From Methylococcaceae bacterium UBA975 (lineage in GTDB: Bacteria; Pseudomonadota; Gammaproteobacteria; Methylococcales; Cycloclasticaceae), in assembly GCA_002292375.1 (NCBI GenBank), contig DBBV01000020.1, forward strand, positions 1 to 64,000: a stretch of 64,000 bases of DNA. Reading direction: 5' to 3'. The position numbers were made by a program, and so were the translations under genes. Below, piece after piece: positions 17,736-27,771 of the stretch. The notes under the pieces were generated by a model, which saw only the letters and a list, made by a program, of their open reading frames with translations, was not told the DNA's origin and ran no database searches. The stretch's first letter is position 1. Each line of letters begins with the position of its first letter.

Positions 17736-17763
17736 AGGGCTGCCATAGAGCGGCCCTTTTTTT
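17736..17763 (+). terminator. Rho-independent terminator of the decayed outer-membrane gene
   Basis: An 8-base stem (AGGGCTGC with GCGGCCCT, one G-T pair), a 6-base loop and a run of seven T. It lies 21 bases after the stop of the beta-barrel remnant on the plus strand. Confidence 0.85.
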
Positions 17764-17842
17764 CGTTTTCAAAGGCCGTTAGCCCACAAAAAACCCAGTA
17801 AAAACGGCACGCCAGTTTTTTTATTGGTGGTTCTTAAACATA

Positions 17843-18619
17843 CTATTTCGGCTTGCTCGCTTTAATTAAAATTCGATCAGTGTTGTAACGCAAGCCGTCC
17901 GTATAGATAGATTGGCTGTGGTCATCCGATGGGTTAGCCAACAGGTCAGACGTTGCTTCAATAGTAAACCCCGCCTTTTCTACCATCTGTTTAATGATCC
18001 TTGGTTCGATGCGATGCAAGTTCGCATTATCGTAAGCCGCCTCCCCGACATGATCACTGACACCTAAAGTACCTCCCGGCTTAAGAGCCCTATAAATTGC
18101 CTGAAGGAAGGTTTGAACCCCAGGCTCGCCATCACCTGGCTTTTCAGAATTATAGATATCGTGCATATTGAACCCCCAATAGGCCATATCAATCGAGTTT
18201 TCAAATGGCATATCCTCGGCATCAACCACCATGTACCTTACATTTGGCAATCGTTCATTTTGCAACCTATTCAACATGGTTTTATGGTGCGCACCGTCAA
18301 TCAACTGTAAGACATAGTGATAATTATGTGCGTAAACAATGCCGCTAGCACCCACTGCGGCAGAAAAAACCTCTGTGTTATAGCCACCACCGGTGGTCAT
18401 ATCAAGCACCGTCATACCCTCTTGTAAATCGTAAAACTGTGCCATTTCTACAGGTTTTCTACCAGGGTCTTTTAGCGCGTCGTATTGATCACGCCCGGGG
18501 GATTTTAACTGCAGTTTAATGCGCTCGACCATCGCCTTGTCGCCCTCATCGGCAATGACGTAACCCATCGTAATAACAAAGGCCAATACACAGGTAAAAA
18601 TAAGTCCTTCTTTGATCAT
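17843..18619 (-). CDS. Exported class I SAM-dependent methyltransferase-like protein
   Basis: A 258-residue protein with an N-terminal hydrophobic segment (IFTCVLAFVITMGYVIADE) that looks like a signal peptide, then a Rossmann methyltransferase fold: motif I as VLDMTTGGGYNTEVF, an acidic motif II region, YMVVDAEDMPF and LKPGGTLGVSDHVG. It belongs to the predicted methyltransferases of the COG4798 type, often found with signal peptides; the substrate is unknown. It reads away from the fli operon in the same orientation and is followed by the beta-barrel remnant. A periplasmic methyltransferase is unusual because SAM is cytoplasmic. Confidence 0.75.
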   Translation of the reverse strand: MIKEGLIFTCVLAFVITMGYVIADEGDKAMVERIKLQLKSPGRDQYDALKDPGRKPVEMAQFYDLQEGMTVLDMTTGGGYNTEVFSAAVGASGIVYAHNYHYVLQLIDGAHHKTMLNRLQNERLPNVRYMVVDAEDMPFENSIDMAYWGFNMHDIYNSEKPGDGEPGVQTFLQAIYRALKPGGTLGVSDHVGEAAYDNANLHRIEPRIIKQMVEKAGFTIEATSDLLANPSDDHSQSIYTDGLRYNTDRILIKASKPK

Positions 18620-18649
18620 GGTATACGCTCCAATAAGGTAATGTGGTGT

Positions 18650-19069
18650 CTATAAAATAATGATGGCAAAACGGAAAACCATAGCCCACAGAACTAAGCA
18701 CGAAAATAAATAAGATGCGAAACGTAATGGAACATTATTTACCACGCAATGTATGCTTGAGTGCACTAACCGTAGCCCAACAAAGGCCCATGCTAAAGCA
18801 ATGAATAGTTGATCAACTAAATTCAAAACATACAGAAAGACGCAAAGCGCATAGAAAATAATCGGGAGCTCACATAGGTTTTTAAAATTATTTGATGGCC
18901 GATTGATTCGCTCAGGAACAACTGCATTTAATTTTTCTGGTGTATTTAAGTGTTCTGCTGACTCATCGTTTTGTGCAATCCATTTCAATCTAAGTATGTA
19001 CATGTAGACCCATACAACAAATGTAAGTAGCATTAAGGCTACTGAGGGTTGGAGTATTGAGTCTTGCAT
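18650..19069 (-). CDS. MAPEG family membrane protein
   Basis: A 139-residue protein with four hydrophobic segments and the MAPEG pattern: an RLKW...-type loop, then ERINRPSNNFKNLCELPIIFYAL and LAWAFVGLRLVHSSIHCVVN. MAPEG proteins are trimeric membrane enzymes related to microsomal glutathione transferases, but many bacterial members have no known substrate. I chose the ATG at 19069, which follows GGAG by six bases; the frame also has an ATG four codons earlier without a ribosome-binding site. It precedes the methyltransferase-like gene by 30 bases, so they may be co-transcribed. Confidence 0.8.
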   Translation of the reverse strand: MQDSILQPSVALMLLTFVVWVYMYILRLKWIAQNDESAEHLNTPEKLNAVVPERINRPSNNFKNLCELPIIFYALCVFLYVLNLVDQLFIALAWAFVGLRLVHSSIHCVVNNVPLRFASYLFSCLVLWAMVFRFAIIIL

Positions 19070-19318
19070 GGGTATCTCCATAGTGTTTATGGTTTAAGGC
19101 ACACTGCAACTGTCATCTGCCTATAAAAAGCTAAGGTACTGGCTTCTTCTATTCTGGCCTTAACTATCATTATATGAATAATCATGGTCAAAACAACGTG
19201 CCCCGTCTATTTTAAGTTACTGCCTAAAACAAGAACGTGTAGATAAAATACAAACTCTTATCTCTGCTTAAAATACGCACCTTCTTCGCGCCCTTAATGA
19301 CCTAGATAAGAAAGGACT

Positions 19319-20425
19319 TTATTTGGCTTTTTTTAACAGCCAAAAATCAAAGAAACCCGATACAAGAAAGACCATTGGAAAGGTCACCCCCAACATCGCT
19401 GTAGCAATCCATAGCTCTAATTCCCAACCACCTATCGGGCCAGAAATCAGCTCATGACCTACGAATAAATAAGCGGCATAACTGTAGAGTCTGTACATGA
19501 GTAGGCCCGCTATAACTGAGCAGGCTAATAGCGCAAAACCACGGTAAGGCTGTTTTAAATTAGGGAATAGGCTAAATTGCATCATATTGTTAACCAAAAA
19601 GGCACCAAAAAGCATGCAAACGGGTACTTGAATCATATAATTGACCTGCTCCATACCTATAAAGTCAGTAAAAAACCAACGAACTATCAAGGCAAATAAC
19701 AGAATATAAACCGTTCCAATAAGACCTCGAATAGGCTGTGGACGCCCCATGGACAGTTTACTTATAGGCCAGAAATCAAATAAAGAATGTATGACGATAA
19801 CCCCTGCCGTTGTCACGGCAAACGTCATAGCAACCCATGAATCAAACAAGCCTTTTGGATCAATTTCAACGTGGTAAAGCGGGTGAACAATTTCACCGTT
19901 AGGGGTGGGTATATGCGCTAATGCGGAGTAGTCAAAAAAGACAAACCAAACGATGTAAGCTAAGACATATGTTGCCATCAGGGTCACTAACCCAATAATG
20001 ACAGGGTTTTTACTTAGTAAGGAAAAGGGCCACGCGTGCCAAATCGGAATAAGCCATAAAACAGTCACTACAGTAAGAATCGTATACTGGATAAACATGG
20101 GGGTGTCGCCATAATTTAGGCCAACCAAAGTGGACAATAACAGGGTAAAGAATGCACCTGCCCCTACAGTAATAAGGGTTAAGCTAATGCCCTTTAGGGG
20201 CTGAGACATATTGCCGATTCGTTTCGGTAAGTTGTTTTGCCAAAACAAATTTAATATCACTTGTGTAGGCGTTGCACACATAAAAGCGATGCCAACCCAG
20301 CCAGTAAAAAAGTGTTGCTCAAAAGGAAGAATACAAACTGCGGCTAGTGTTAACACGACAATGATACCCATACACCCCGTTAATAATATGGATGAAAGTG
20401 GCTGATTTTCTGTTTGACTGGTCAT
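19319..20425 (-). CDS. Unrecognised polytopic membrane protein with internal repeats
   Basis: A 368-residue protein with about ten predicted membrane helices; I do not recognise the family. Three related blocks are visible, each with QP(L/I/Y)(K/R)G in a loop before a helix pair: QPLKGISLTL near residue 80, QPIRGLIGTV near 230 and QPYRGFALLA near 295. This suggests internal duplication. The helices include several Trp and aromatic residues and loops with PTPNGE and DFWP segments. It stands alone between the MAPEG gene and a divergent monooxygenase gene. A transporter or membrane sensor is possible, but nothing in the sequence decides it. Confidence 0.7.
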   Translation of the reverse strand: MTSQTENQPLSSILLTGCMGIIVVLTLAAVCILPFEQHFFTGWVGIAFMCATPTQVILNLFWQNNLPKRIGNMSQPLKGISLTLITVGAGAFFTLLLSTLVGLNYGDTPMFIQYTILTVVTVLWLIPIWHAWPFSLLSKNPVIIGLVTLMATYVLAYIVWFVFFDYSALAHIPTPNGEIVHPLYHVEIDPKGLFDSWVAMTFAVTTAGVIVIHSLFDFWPISKLSMGRPQPIRGLIGTVYILLFALIVRWFFTDFIGMEQVNYMIQVPVCMLFGAFLVNNMMQFSLFPNLKQPYRGFALLACSVIAGLLMYRLYSYAAYLFVGHELISGPIGGWELELWIATAMLGVTFPMVFLVSGFFDFWLLKKAK

Positions 20426-20624
20426 GGGTATCCTTTAATATTATTTTTATAATTCAACCGTAAACTAACAATGCCTTTTATTAAAGTCTGGGTTATAGAT
20501 AAATTATTAAACCCACCGTCGATTACGCTCAAAAAACCGCACTATTAACCAAGGGCCTTGACGCTAGTAAAGGAATAGTTTAGCTTAAGCTAATATAAGA
20601 AGCTAGCCAAAAAAAGAGGTCCGT

Positions 20625-21953
20625 ATGAGTGCAAAAAAACAACTACATTTTGGCGCTTTCATGCGACCAGCTAGCATTCATAGCTGCAGTTGGCGTTACC
20701 CCGGTGCCTTTTCAGATGCTAATTTTAACTTTAAACATCATATTCGTTTTGCGCAAAAATTAGAAAAGGGACTTTTTGATGCCATCTTTATGGCTGATCA
20801 TGTTGCCTTATTAAATATGCCAGAGGACGCTTTAAAGCGAAGCGCCACCGTTGTTTCGCTTGAGCCACTCACTTTACTACCGGCTCTTGCTGCCGTAACA
20901 GAACATATCGGGCTTATTGCGACAGCATCGACGACATACACGGAGCCTTACCATATTGCTCGTAAGTTTGCTTCACTCGACCATATCAGTGACGGCCGAG
21001 CTGGTTGGAATGTTGTTACGTCAGCCAATCCGCTAGAAGCACTAAATTTTGGATTAACAGAAGCCGTTGAGCACGATGTCCGTTATAGGCGAGGTAGAGA
21101 GTGCTATGAAGTCGTCACAAAATTATGGGATAGCTGGGAGGACGACGCGATTATCCAAGATACTAACAATGGTATATTTTCAGACCTAAGTAAGTTACAC
21201 CCTCCAAAACACAAGGGTGAATTTTATTCTGTTGAAGGCGCACTAAATGTTGCACGCCCAGTTCAAGGCTGGCCCCTTATTGTTCAGGCAGGTGCGTCTG
21301 AAGCTGGACGACAATTCGCATCTGAAGTGGCTGAAATGGTCTTCTCAGCGGCCAGCACACTATCAGCAGCTCAAGAATACTATGCAGATATAAAAGCTCG
21401 AGCAAAGGCCTATGGCAGAGAACCCGAGCACCTTGTAGTCTTTCCTGGCTGCTTTGTTATTATTGGCAACACACTAGAAGAAGCAAAAAGTAAAAAACGG
21501 CTGCTAGATAGTATGGTTGACCCCAGTACTGGTATGGGCTCTTTATCTGTTTTATTAGGGTGTGATGCGAGCCAATTCGAACTCGATGCAGCACTACCTG
21601 AAATACCTGAAACAAACGCAAGCCAAACTGGAAGGCAAAAAATCATTGATATGGCAAAAGAAGATAACATGACCGTCCGTGAGTTAGCCCAACATTTTGG
21701 CGGCTCTTTTGGCTGCCTAGAAATGGTTGGCACCGTTGCAATGATTGCTGATCAAATGGAAGAATGGTTAGAGTCAGAAGCCTGCGACGGATTTAATATT
21801 ATGTTTCCTTTTTTACCGCAAGGCATTGATGATTTTGTTGACAAGTTAGTACCTGAGTTACAAAAACGCGGTCTTTACCGCACGCGCTATGAAGGCAAAA
21901 CATTACGTGAGAATTTAGGGTTACCAAGACCTAAAAACCGCTACTGCAGCTAA
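20625..21953 (+). CDS. FMN-dependent monooxygenase of the NtaA/SnaA/DszA family
   Basis: A 442-residue luciferase-like monooxygenase. The N-terminus has the family pattern with WRYPGAF near residue 24, FDAIFMADH at residues 53-61, TASTTYTEPYHIARKFASLD and GRAGWNVVTSAN at residues 125-136, typical of nitrilotriacetate and dibenzothiophene-sulfone monooxygenases. These enzymes use FMNH2 from a separate reductase; none is adjacent. The substrate cannot be told from the sequence. An AGAGG ribosome-binding site lies just before the ATG. The gene is divergent from the polytopic membrane protein. Confidence 0.88.
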   Translation: MSAKKQLHFGAFMRPASIHSCSWRYPGAFSDANFNFKHHIRFAQKLEKGLFDAIFMADHVALLNMPEDALKRSATVVSLEPLTLLPALAAVTEHIGLIATASTTYTEPYHIARKFASLDHISDGRAGWNVVTSANPLEALNFGLTEAVEHDVRYRRGRECYEVVTKLWDSWEDDAIIQDTNNGIFSDLSKLHPPKHKGEFYSVEGALNVARPVQGWPLIVQAGASEAGRQFASEVAEMVFSAASTLSAAQEYYADIKARAKAYGREPEHLVVFPGCFVIIGNTLEEAKSKKRLLDSMVDPSTGMGSLSVLLGCDASQFELDAALPEIPETNASQTGRQKIIDMAKEDNMTVRELAQHFGGSFGCLEMVGTVAMIADQMEEWLESEACDGFNIMFPFLPQGIDDFVDKLVPELQKRGLYRTRYEGKTLRENLGLPRPKNRYCS

Positions 21954-22131
21954 AACCTTAAGCTCAAATAAAACAACCTCAAGCTTCGTAGCTCAAGCGT
22001 TTAGTCTAAAAACCTAAACGGCTGCCAACTGCTCTGATTAAAGTCAATCTGACTGCATTATTCCTTTTCATTTGTTAGCGATATGTCCTTGCTAAGGAAC
22101 GTTGAAAAGAGCGCTAGTTTCACGACCCTTT

Positions 22132-22554
22132 TTACTTTACGTGTGCAACATACGCCACGGTAAATGCGGTCTCTTGAAATGCTTTTAAACCGGTATCAGT
22201 AAAACTAATGGGTAGGCGATTTTCCGACAACACTAATTTACTATCCTGTGGCGACACCATTAATACATCAATGTCTGCCATCAATTGAATAGCGGCCTCT
22301 AACTTAAAACCGACGGCACCACCGGCAAATTTACCCTTTAGAGGTCGTTCTTTAATCGCGACCTTTTCAACCCCGTAGTCACTCATCAGTTGTGCAAATG
22401 CTTTTTGAAACTGCTGTAAATCGGCCCGAGTATGGGCTTTTGGTAAGCTTAATTTCCGTACTCTACAGTCGGGTAAATTAAAGCTTTGATGCTCTAGATA
22501 AAGCAAACAAATAACCGCATCATTACCGGACAGTTCTACACCACAAATTTTCAT
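22132..22554 (-). CDS. DUF3010 family protein
   Basis: A 140-residue protein that begins KICGVELSGNDAVICLL, with KERPLKGKFAGGAVGFKLEA in the middle. This matches DUF3010, a small family of gammaproteobacteria with no assigned function; the N-terminal strand and KERP-type segment recall an RNase H-like fold. It is a single gene between convergent and unrelated neighbours. Confidence 0.8.
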   Translation of the reverse strand: MKICGVELSGNDAVICLLYLEHQSFNLPDCRVRKLSLPKAHTRADLQQFQKAFAQLMSDYGVEKVAIKERPLKGKFAGGAVGFKLEAAIQLMADIDVLMVSPQDSKLVLSENRLPISFTDTGLKAFQETAFTVAYVAHVK

Positions 22555-22763
22555 TTATATTCTTTACTCGATTAAAATAATGGAAAGGCGGATTAATAGT
22601 ATTAACGTGAACAACAACTTACCATAAGTCTTGCCTTGCTCTTAAATGCCTACAATAAGAACAGCTGTATTGCCTAGGATGGGAGCTCTTCAATTAAAAC
22701 GTATTGACTAAACGCCTTTAATCAAACACGCTCTTTTGTATAACGGCTTTTGGCTGCTAGCTG

Positions 22764-24512
22764 TCATTTAAAATAAATATCTGCCAATAAATAGCCACCC
22801 AAAATAACACCAATCCACAACACCATACTGCCAGTTGGCCAACTGCTGGCTAGGTGGTATTGCGATAAGCGGCTTGCCTGAAAGACCGATTGAAACCCTT
22901 GCCAGCTTTGTTGGGCAGCATTTGCTACCGCACAATTAAAACGTTGCAACACGGTATAACTCGCGCGCGCTGTAGCGGGTAGTAGTTTTCGATAGGTCCA
23001 TTCAAAATCGATGTTCACCGAACGAAGTTCAGGTGGGTATAAGCCTTGTTTGTTTAACCAAACAAACGCTAACGCAGAGAAGAATAAGATCTGTAACTGT
23101 GCCAACACGTGCGTCATATCATAAGGCCAGTAGTCCACTTTCCATGGTAATAAGGCGTAAAGGTATTGTGGCTGTGTACCAATAAAAATACATAGCACGG
23201 CAGCAATGCTCATAGCAATCAGCATGTTAGTCGGCGCTTCTTTAACGCGAATGCCTGAGTCATGATGGAAAAAAGCAAAGTAAGGAATTTTAATCCCCGC
23301 GTGGTGGAATACCCCAGCTGAAGCAAACAACAGCATCAGCCATAAGTAGTTATGCCCTTCTAGTAACATCGCGGACATCACCATCGACTTACTTACAAAA
23401 CCACTAAACAGTGGGAAGGCAGAAATGGATGCCGCGCCGACAATACAAAGCATCGCGGTCTTAGGCATCGATTTATATAAGCCACCCAGGTCAGAACCAT
23501 TAATATTACCCACACGATGTAACACCGCGCCCATGCTCATAAATAGCAGGCCTTTAAAGATCACATCATTAAAAGCATGCGCCACCGCACCATTTAAGGC
23601 CAGTGCCGTACCAATACCAATACCGCAGACCATAAAGCCAACCTGATTGATCATGCTATAGGCCAGCACTCGGCGCAGATCGTTCTCAATCACGGCGTAA
23701 AAAATTGGGAAGCACGTCATCGCCGCACCGACGTAAACCAGTAGATCCGTGCCCGGGTAACCACGCGCTAAAGCGTATACGGCCACCTTAGTGGTAAAAG
23801 CAGACAAAAATACCGTACCGGTAGGTGTGGCTTCCGGATACCCTTCGGTTAACCATGTATGTAAAAAAGGAAAGGCCGATTTAATGCCAAAAGCGATTAA
23901 AATTAACCACCCTGCGGTACTTTCGATCCCAATAAAATTAAAGTCAGTTGATCCCGTTTGGTTGAAATACATCAAGGCACCAGCCAGCAATAACACCCCT
24001 GACATCACCTGAAAAATTAAATAACGGGTGCCTGTTTTTATTGCCTGCTCAGAACGGCGGGCCCAAATTAAAAACACCGAGCTCAACGCCAAGCCTTCCC
24101 AAAAAATAAACAGACTGATTAAATCACCTGCAAACACGGCACCTAAGGCACTACCGGCATAAAGTAAGCTGACAACCTGCTGCGTGGTGTCACGCACATG
24201 CAGGGCATAAATAATAGCGATGAAGCTGGCAATATGAAACAGGTAGCCAAATAATAAACTCAGTTTATCGACGCGCATAAATTCAAGTTGATAACTGAAC
24301 ATATTCAATGTGTATGACAGCTCTTTTGCTGTAATTAACGCATCACTTGCCACCATTGGAACAAACGGCTGTACGTCCAACCATAAATGCAAGCCGCCAA
24401 GAACAGGGGTTGCCAGTAGAATCACACTACGAAGATGCCCACGAGTGACCAGCACCAGCAAAGCGGCAATGAAAAAAGGAATAAAGGGTGGCAGACTACT
24501 CGCCCATATCAT
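22764..24512 (-). CDS. Mrp-type antiporter, third ND4/ND5-like subunit (MnhD-like)
   Basis: A 582-residue membrane protein with about 14-16 helices of the proton-translocating NuoL/M/N-MrpA/D family. Typical segments are LISLFIFWEGLALSSVFLIW, the HTWLTEGYPEATPTGT loop, and LRRVLAYSMINQVGFMVCGI with conserved Lys/His near the channel. It is the last gene of the antiporter operon and longer at the C-terminus than the other two copies. Its start overlaps the small membrane protein gene by 17 bases. It probably forms one of three proton/sodium-conducting modules of the complex. Confidence 0.88.
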   Translation of the reverse strand: MIWASSLPPFIPFFIAALLVLVTRGHLRSVILLATPVLGGLHLWLDVQPFVPMVASDALITAKELSYTLNMFSYQLEFMRVDKLSLLFGYLFHIASFIAIIYALHVRDTTQQVVSLLYAGSALGAVFAGDLISLFIFWEGLALSSVFLIWARRSEQAIKTGTRYLIFQVMSGVLLLAGALMYFNQTGSTDFNFIGIESTAGWLILIAFGIKSAFPFLHTWLTEGYPEATPTGTVFLSAFTTKVAVYALARGYPGTDLLVYVGAAMTCFPIFYAVIENDLRRVLAYSMINQVGFMVCGIGIGTALALNGAVAHAFNDVIFKGLLFMSMGAVLHRVGNINGSDLGGLYKSMPKTAMLCIVGAASISAFPLFSGFVSKSMVMSAMLLEGHNYLWLMLLFASAGVFHHAGIKIPYFAFFHHDSGIRVKEAPTNMLIAMSIAAVLCIFIGTQPQYLYALLPWKVDYWPYDMTHVLAQLQILFFSALAFVWLNKQGLYPPELRSVNIDFEWTYRKLLPATARASYTVLQRFNCAVANAAQQSWQGFQSVFQASRLSQYHLASSWPTGSMVLWIGVILGGYLLADIYFK

Positions 24513-24783
24513 AATTTTCTTCCTTTACATCGTAATAATCTTCTTTTCGCATCAATACTTTGCGCATTTCTTTCGCAATAACAACCAACACCACGCAGGC
24601 AACAAAACCATAAATAGCATAGAAGCCAGGGAAACCTTCCCATGGGTGCACCAGATGACGGTGCACAACAAAGTCGGCAATAAACAAGCCCCCACAAATA
24701 ATATAAAAACCTAATAACAGACGGGACACATTACGCGGCTTATCAAATAGGTAGGTTTTTTCATCTGTGACTTTATTTGACAT
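24496..24783 (-). CDS. Small two-helix membrane protein of the antiporter operon
   Basis: A 95-residue protein with two hydrophobic helices (RLLLGFYIICGGLFIADFVV and a second around residues 52-72) and a charged C-terminus. It sits between the second and third ND-type genes, 11 bases after the former and overlapping the latter. I know no named Mrp subunit with this sequence. The tight placement implies that it is an accessory or structural subunit of this form of the complex. Confidence 0.75.
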   Translation of the reverse strand: MSNKVTDEKTYLFDKPRNVSRLLLGFYIICGGLFIADFVVHRHLVHPWEGFPGFYAIYGFVACVVLVVIAKEMRKVLMRKEDYYDVKEENYDMGE

Positions 24784-24794
24784 ATCAGCTCCCC

Positions 24795-26270
24795 TCAGCG
24801 GCCTGTCGCTGCATCAACAGCAAGGTTATAAAACGGGTCGGGGTAAAAGAATAAAACGATGCAAGCCAGCGATGTTAAGCCAATGGCAATTAACATACTG
24901 AGTGGCGCTTCTTTTACTTCTGTGTACACGACGCCTTCTTTTGGTTTAGCAAAAAACGCACGCACTGAAATCGGTAACAGGTAGGCAATATTGAGCAATG
25001 AACTCATCATTAATACCGCCAATAATATCCATTGTTCTGTTTGCACCATGCCCAAGGCCAAATACCATTTACTCCACATACCACCAAACGGGGGTAAGCC
25101 AATAATGCTCAAACTGCCAATGGTAAACGCAATAAACGTAAAGGGCATAGCACGACCCAAACCGCCCATGTCGCTAATGTTCTTTTTATGTGCCGCCACC
25201 AAAATTGCACCCGCGGCAAAAAACAAGGTGATTTTGGCAAACGCGTGCATCGCAATATGCATGGATGCACCGACCAAACTCATTTCTACCGCGATCAGCG
25301 CACCCAGTACGATGTAACTGAGCTGACTGATGGTTGAGTAGGCCAAACGGGCTTTAAGGTTATCCTTGGTCATTGCGATAAGCGAGGCCAGTAAAATGGT
25401 CACCGCGACAAACCAAATTATCCAGTCGCTTGCCCCCGAGCTGGTAATAAAATCACTACCAAATATATACAGGGTCACTTTTAATATCGTAAACACGCCC
25501 GTCTTTACCACCGCAACGGCATGTAACAAAGCACTGACCGGTGTCGGCGCTACCATAGCAGCGGGTAGCCATTTATGAAACGGCATAATGGCTGCTTTAC
25601 CCACACCGAAAATAAACAGGGCGTACAGAATACCGGCGTATGCAGGGTCTAATTTACCAGCGAGGATACCCCCCTGCTGAAAGTCGAGCGTACCGGCCAC
25701 TGACCAGGTAATTAAAATCGCTAATAATTGAAAGCCAATCGACGTGCCCAACAAAATACCCAAGTAAATTCGCCCACTGCGTTTGGCTTCAGCGGTACCT
25801 GCATGGGTCACTAGGGGATACGTTGATAGGGTTAAAATTTCATAACACAGAAATAAGGTAAACATATTGCCGGAGAAAGCAGCGGCCAAGGTACTGCTAA
25901 TGGCAATCGCAAAAGCGGCATAAAAACGGGTTTGATTTTTTTCATGATGACCCCGCATATACCCAATGGCATAAATAGACGTCACTAACCACAAGGTGCC
26001 TGCCACTAAGGCAAACAACATACCCAGCGGTTCAATCGAAAAACTTACGGTGATACCGGGTACCACGTCAAACACATCAAAGCTCGGGGTTTCTCCTGCA
26101 TTAATCCGTGTTGCTAGGGTAATAACCAGCAGGGCAACAACCGAGGCGCTAATTAGCGTAATCGCTTCGCGTAGATTGGGGCGTTTATCTGCCAGTACAA
26201 TTAAAACCGCTGCGAGCAACGGCAATAAAATAGCCAGTATGATTAATTGTTCACTTGTTAGGCTAATCAT
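24795..26270 (-). CDS. Mrp-type antiporter, second ND-like subunit (MnhD-like)
   Basis: A 491-residue subunit with about 14 membrane helices. Family marks are LFLCYEILTLSTYPLVTH (conserved Glu in the fifth helix), HKWLPAAMVAPTPVSALLHA and LKARLAYSTISQLSYIVLG. The motif VSALLHAVAVVKTG carries the conserved Lys of the proton channel. It follows another MnhD-like gene by 13 bases, and the two are related but clearly diverged. Confidence 0.9.
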   Translation of the reverse strand: MISLTSEQLIILAILLPLLAAVLIVLADKRPNLREAITLISASVVALLVITLATRINAGETPSFDVFDVVPGITVSFSIEPLGMLFALVAGTLWLVTSIYAIGYMRGHHEKNQTRFYAAFAIAISSTLAAAFSGNMFTLFLCYEILTLSTYPLVTHAGTAEAKRSGRIYLGILLGTSIGFQLLAILITWSVAGTLDFQQGGILAGKLDPAYAGILYALFIFGVGKAAIMPFHKWLPAAMVAPTPVSALLHAVAVVKTGVFTILKVTLYIFGSDFITSSGASDWIIWFVAVTILLASLIAMTKDNLKARLAYSTISQLSYIVLGALIAVEMSLVGASMHIAMHAFAKITLFFAAGAILVAAHKKNISDMGGLGRAMPFTFIAFTIGSLSIIGLPPFGGMWSKWYLALGMVQTEQWILLAVLMMSSLLNIAYLLPISVRAFFAKPKEGVVYTEVKEAPLSMLIAIGLTSLACIVLFFYPDPFYNLAVDAATGR

Positions 26271-26283
26271 TTATTCAGTCTCA

Positions 26284-27771
26284 TTAGTTCGCACCTGGCA
26301 TTAAAAGTTTGACCGCCTGCTCTGCCGTACCAACGGTCAGTTCCGTATTAAAGCCAAAATAGATATTGGCTAACACCAATACCCACATAGGGATAAGCAT
26401 CATTAACGGCGCTTCTTTTACTGCGGTATTCTGCTGTTCCCTTTCATCCGTTGCATTAAAGTACAACACCTCAATTATTTTCCAGACGTAAGCAACGGCC
26501 AACAACGAGCCCATCAAAATCACACCGACAATCAGCCAGTGTTGTTGTTCAATCGCCGCAAGCACCAGATACCATTTGGATATAAACCCGGCTGTCCCCG
26601 GCACACCAATTAAACTAAGCCCGCCAATTACAATGGCTGCAAACGTCCACGGCATTTGTTTACCTAAGCCGGAGAAATGCTCCAGGCGGCTTGAACCCAC
26701 CCGATAAATCAAGGCACCAATCGCCATAAACAAGGCCCCTTTCATTAAGGCATGATTGAACAAATGCACTAAGGTCGCGGTAACACCTAACACGCTGCCT
26801 AGGCCGATGCCGAGCATCATATACGCGATTTGAGCCACGCTGGAATAAGCCAGCAACCGTTTGCTGTCTTTTTGGTAAATGGCATAAAACGACATGGATA
26901 AAATGGCCGTTACGCATAATAGTAGGAACAATTCGTCCGTTGGTGTGTTTTCAATAAATGAAAAGCCAAACACCGTAAACACCATGCGTAACATCACATA
27001 CACCGCAACCTTGGTTGCCGTTGCAGCGAGAAAAATCGTTACCACCGTTGGTGCATAGGTATACGCATTCGGTAGCCACAGGTGTAACGGGAACAACGCC
27101 AGTTTTAACGCAAAACCCACCATAATAAAGGCAAAAGCCGTATGAATAGTACGATGCTCATAGAGCTCAGGTAAGCGTTGCGCCAGGTCTGCCATATTGA
27201 GTGTGCCGGTCATGGCATATAACAAACCTACCCCAATAATAAAGAACGTTGCGCCAATCGTACCCATAATCAAGTATTGGTAAGCCGCCGTCAGTGCCTG
27301 ACGTTGTTTACCTAAACTAATGAGCGCATAAGAGGATAAGGATGAGATTTCTAAAAACACAAACAGGTTAAAAATATCCCCAGTTTGCGCGATACCTAAC
27401 AAGCCGGTTAGGCACAGCATAAAGGCGGCATAAAAAAGTGCGTGCTGTTGATGCGGGATTTCTTTAATCACACTTTTCAGTGCATACGGCAAGGTCAACG
27501 CAGCAATCCCCGAGACAATTAAAGCCACTAAGGCATTGGCTGCATCAATGCGATATTCAATGCCCCAAGGCGGTGCCCAACCACCGAGTTCATAACTGAT
27601 AACCTGACCGCTGCTGACATTGATTAATTGCCACGCAGCCAGGTAACAAACTGACCAACTAACGAGCGTACTCAGCGCCCAAGGCAGGCGTCCATTCGGT
27701 AGCACCGCAACGATAGGTGCCGCGAGCAAAGGTAACGCAACCAACAATAGGCTTAAATGGTTTTCTATCAC
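26284..27771 (-). CDS. mnhD: Mrp-type antiporter, first ND-like subunit (MnhD)
   Basis: A 495-residue MnhD/MrpD with about 14 helices. Diagnostic segments include IFNLFVFLEISSLSSYALIS (Glu in helix 5), LHLWLPNAYTYAP and SKRLLAYSSVAQIAYMMLG. Of the three ND-like subunits this one sits directly after mnhC, the standard mrpC-mrpD order, and so is the best MnhD. It overlaps mnhC by 4 bases. Confidence 0.92.
   Translation of the reverse strand: MIENHLSLLLVALPLLAAPIVAVLPNGRLPWALSTLVSWSVCYLAAWQLINVSSGQVISYELGGWAPPWGIEYRIDAANALVALIVSGIAALTLPYALKSVIKEIPHQQHALFYAAFMLCLTGLLGIAQTGDIFNLFVFLEISSLSSYALISLGKQRQALTAAYQYLIMGTIGATFFIIGVGLLYAMTGTLNMADLAQRLPELYEHRTIHTAFAFIMVGFALKLALFPLHLWLPNAYTYAPTVVTIFLAATATKVAVYVMLRMVFTVFGFSFIENTPTDELFLLLCVTAILSMSFYAIYQKDSKRLLAYSSVAQIAYMMLGIGLGSVLGVTATLVHLFNHALMKGALFMAIGALIYRVGSSRLEHFSGLGKQMPWTFAAIVIGGLSLIGVPGTAGFISKWYLVLAAIEQQHWLIVGVILMGSLLAVAYVWKIIEVLYFNATDEREQQNTAVKEAPLMMLIPMWVLVLANIYFGFNTELTVGTAEQAVKLLMPGAN

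Noticed and set aside
17470..17772. A 100-codon minus-strand ORF
   Set aside because: It is antisense to the outer-membrane remnant and its terminator, has no ribosome-binding site and the translation looks like random sequence.
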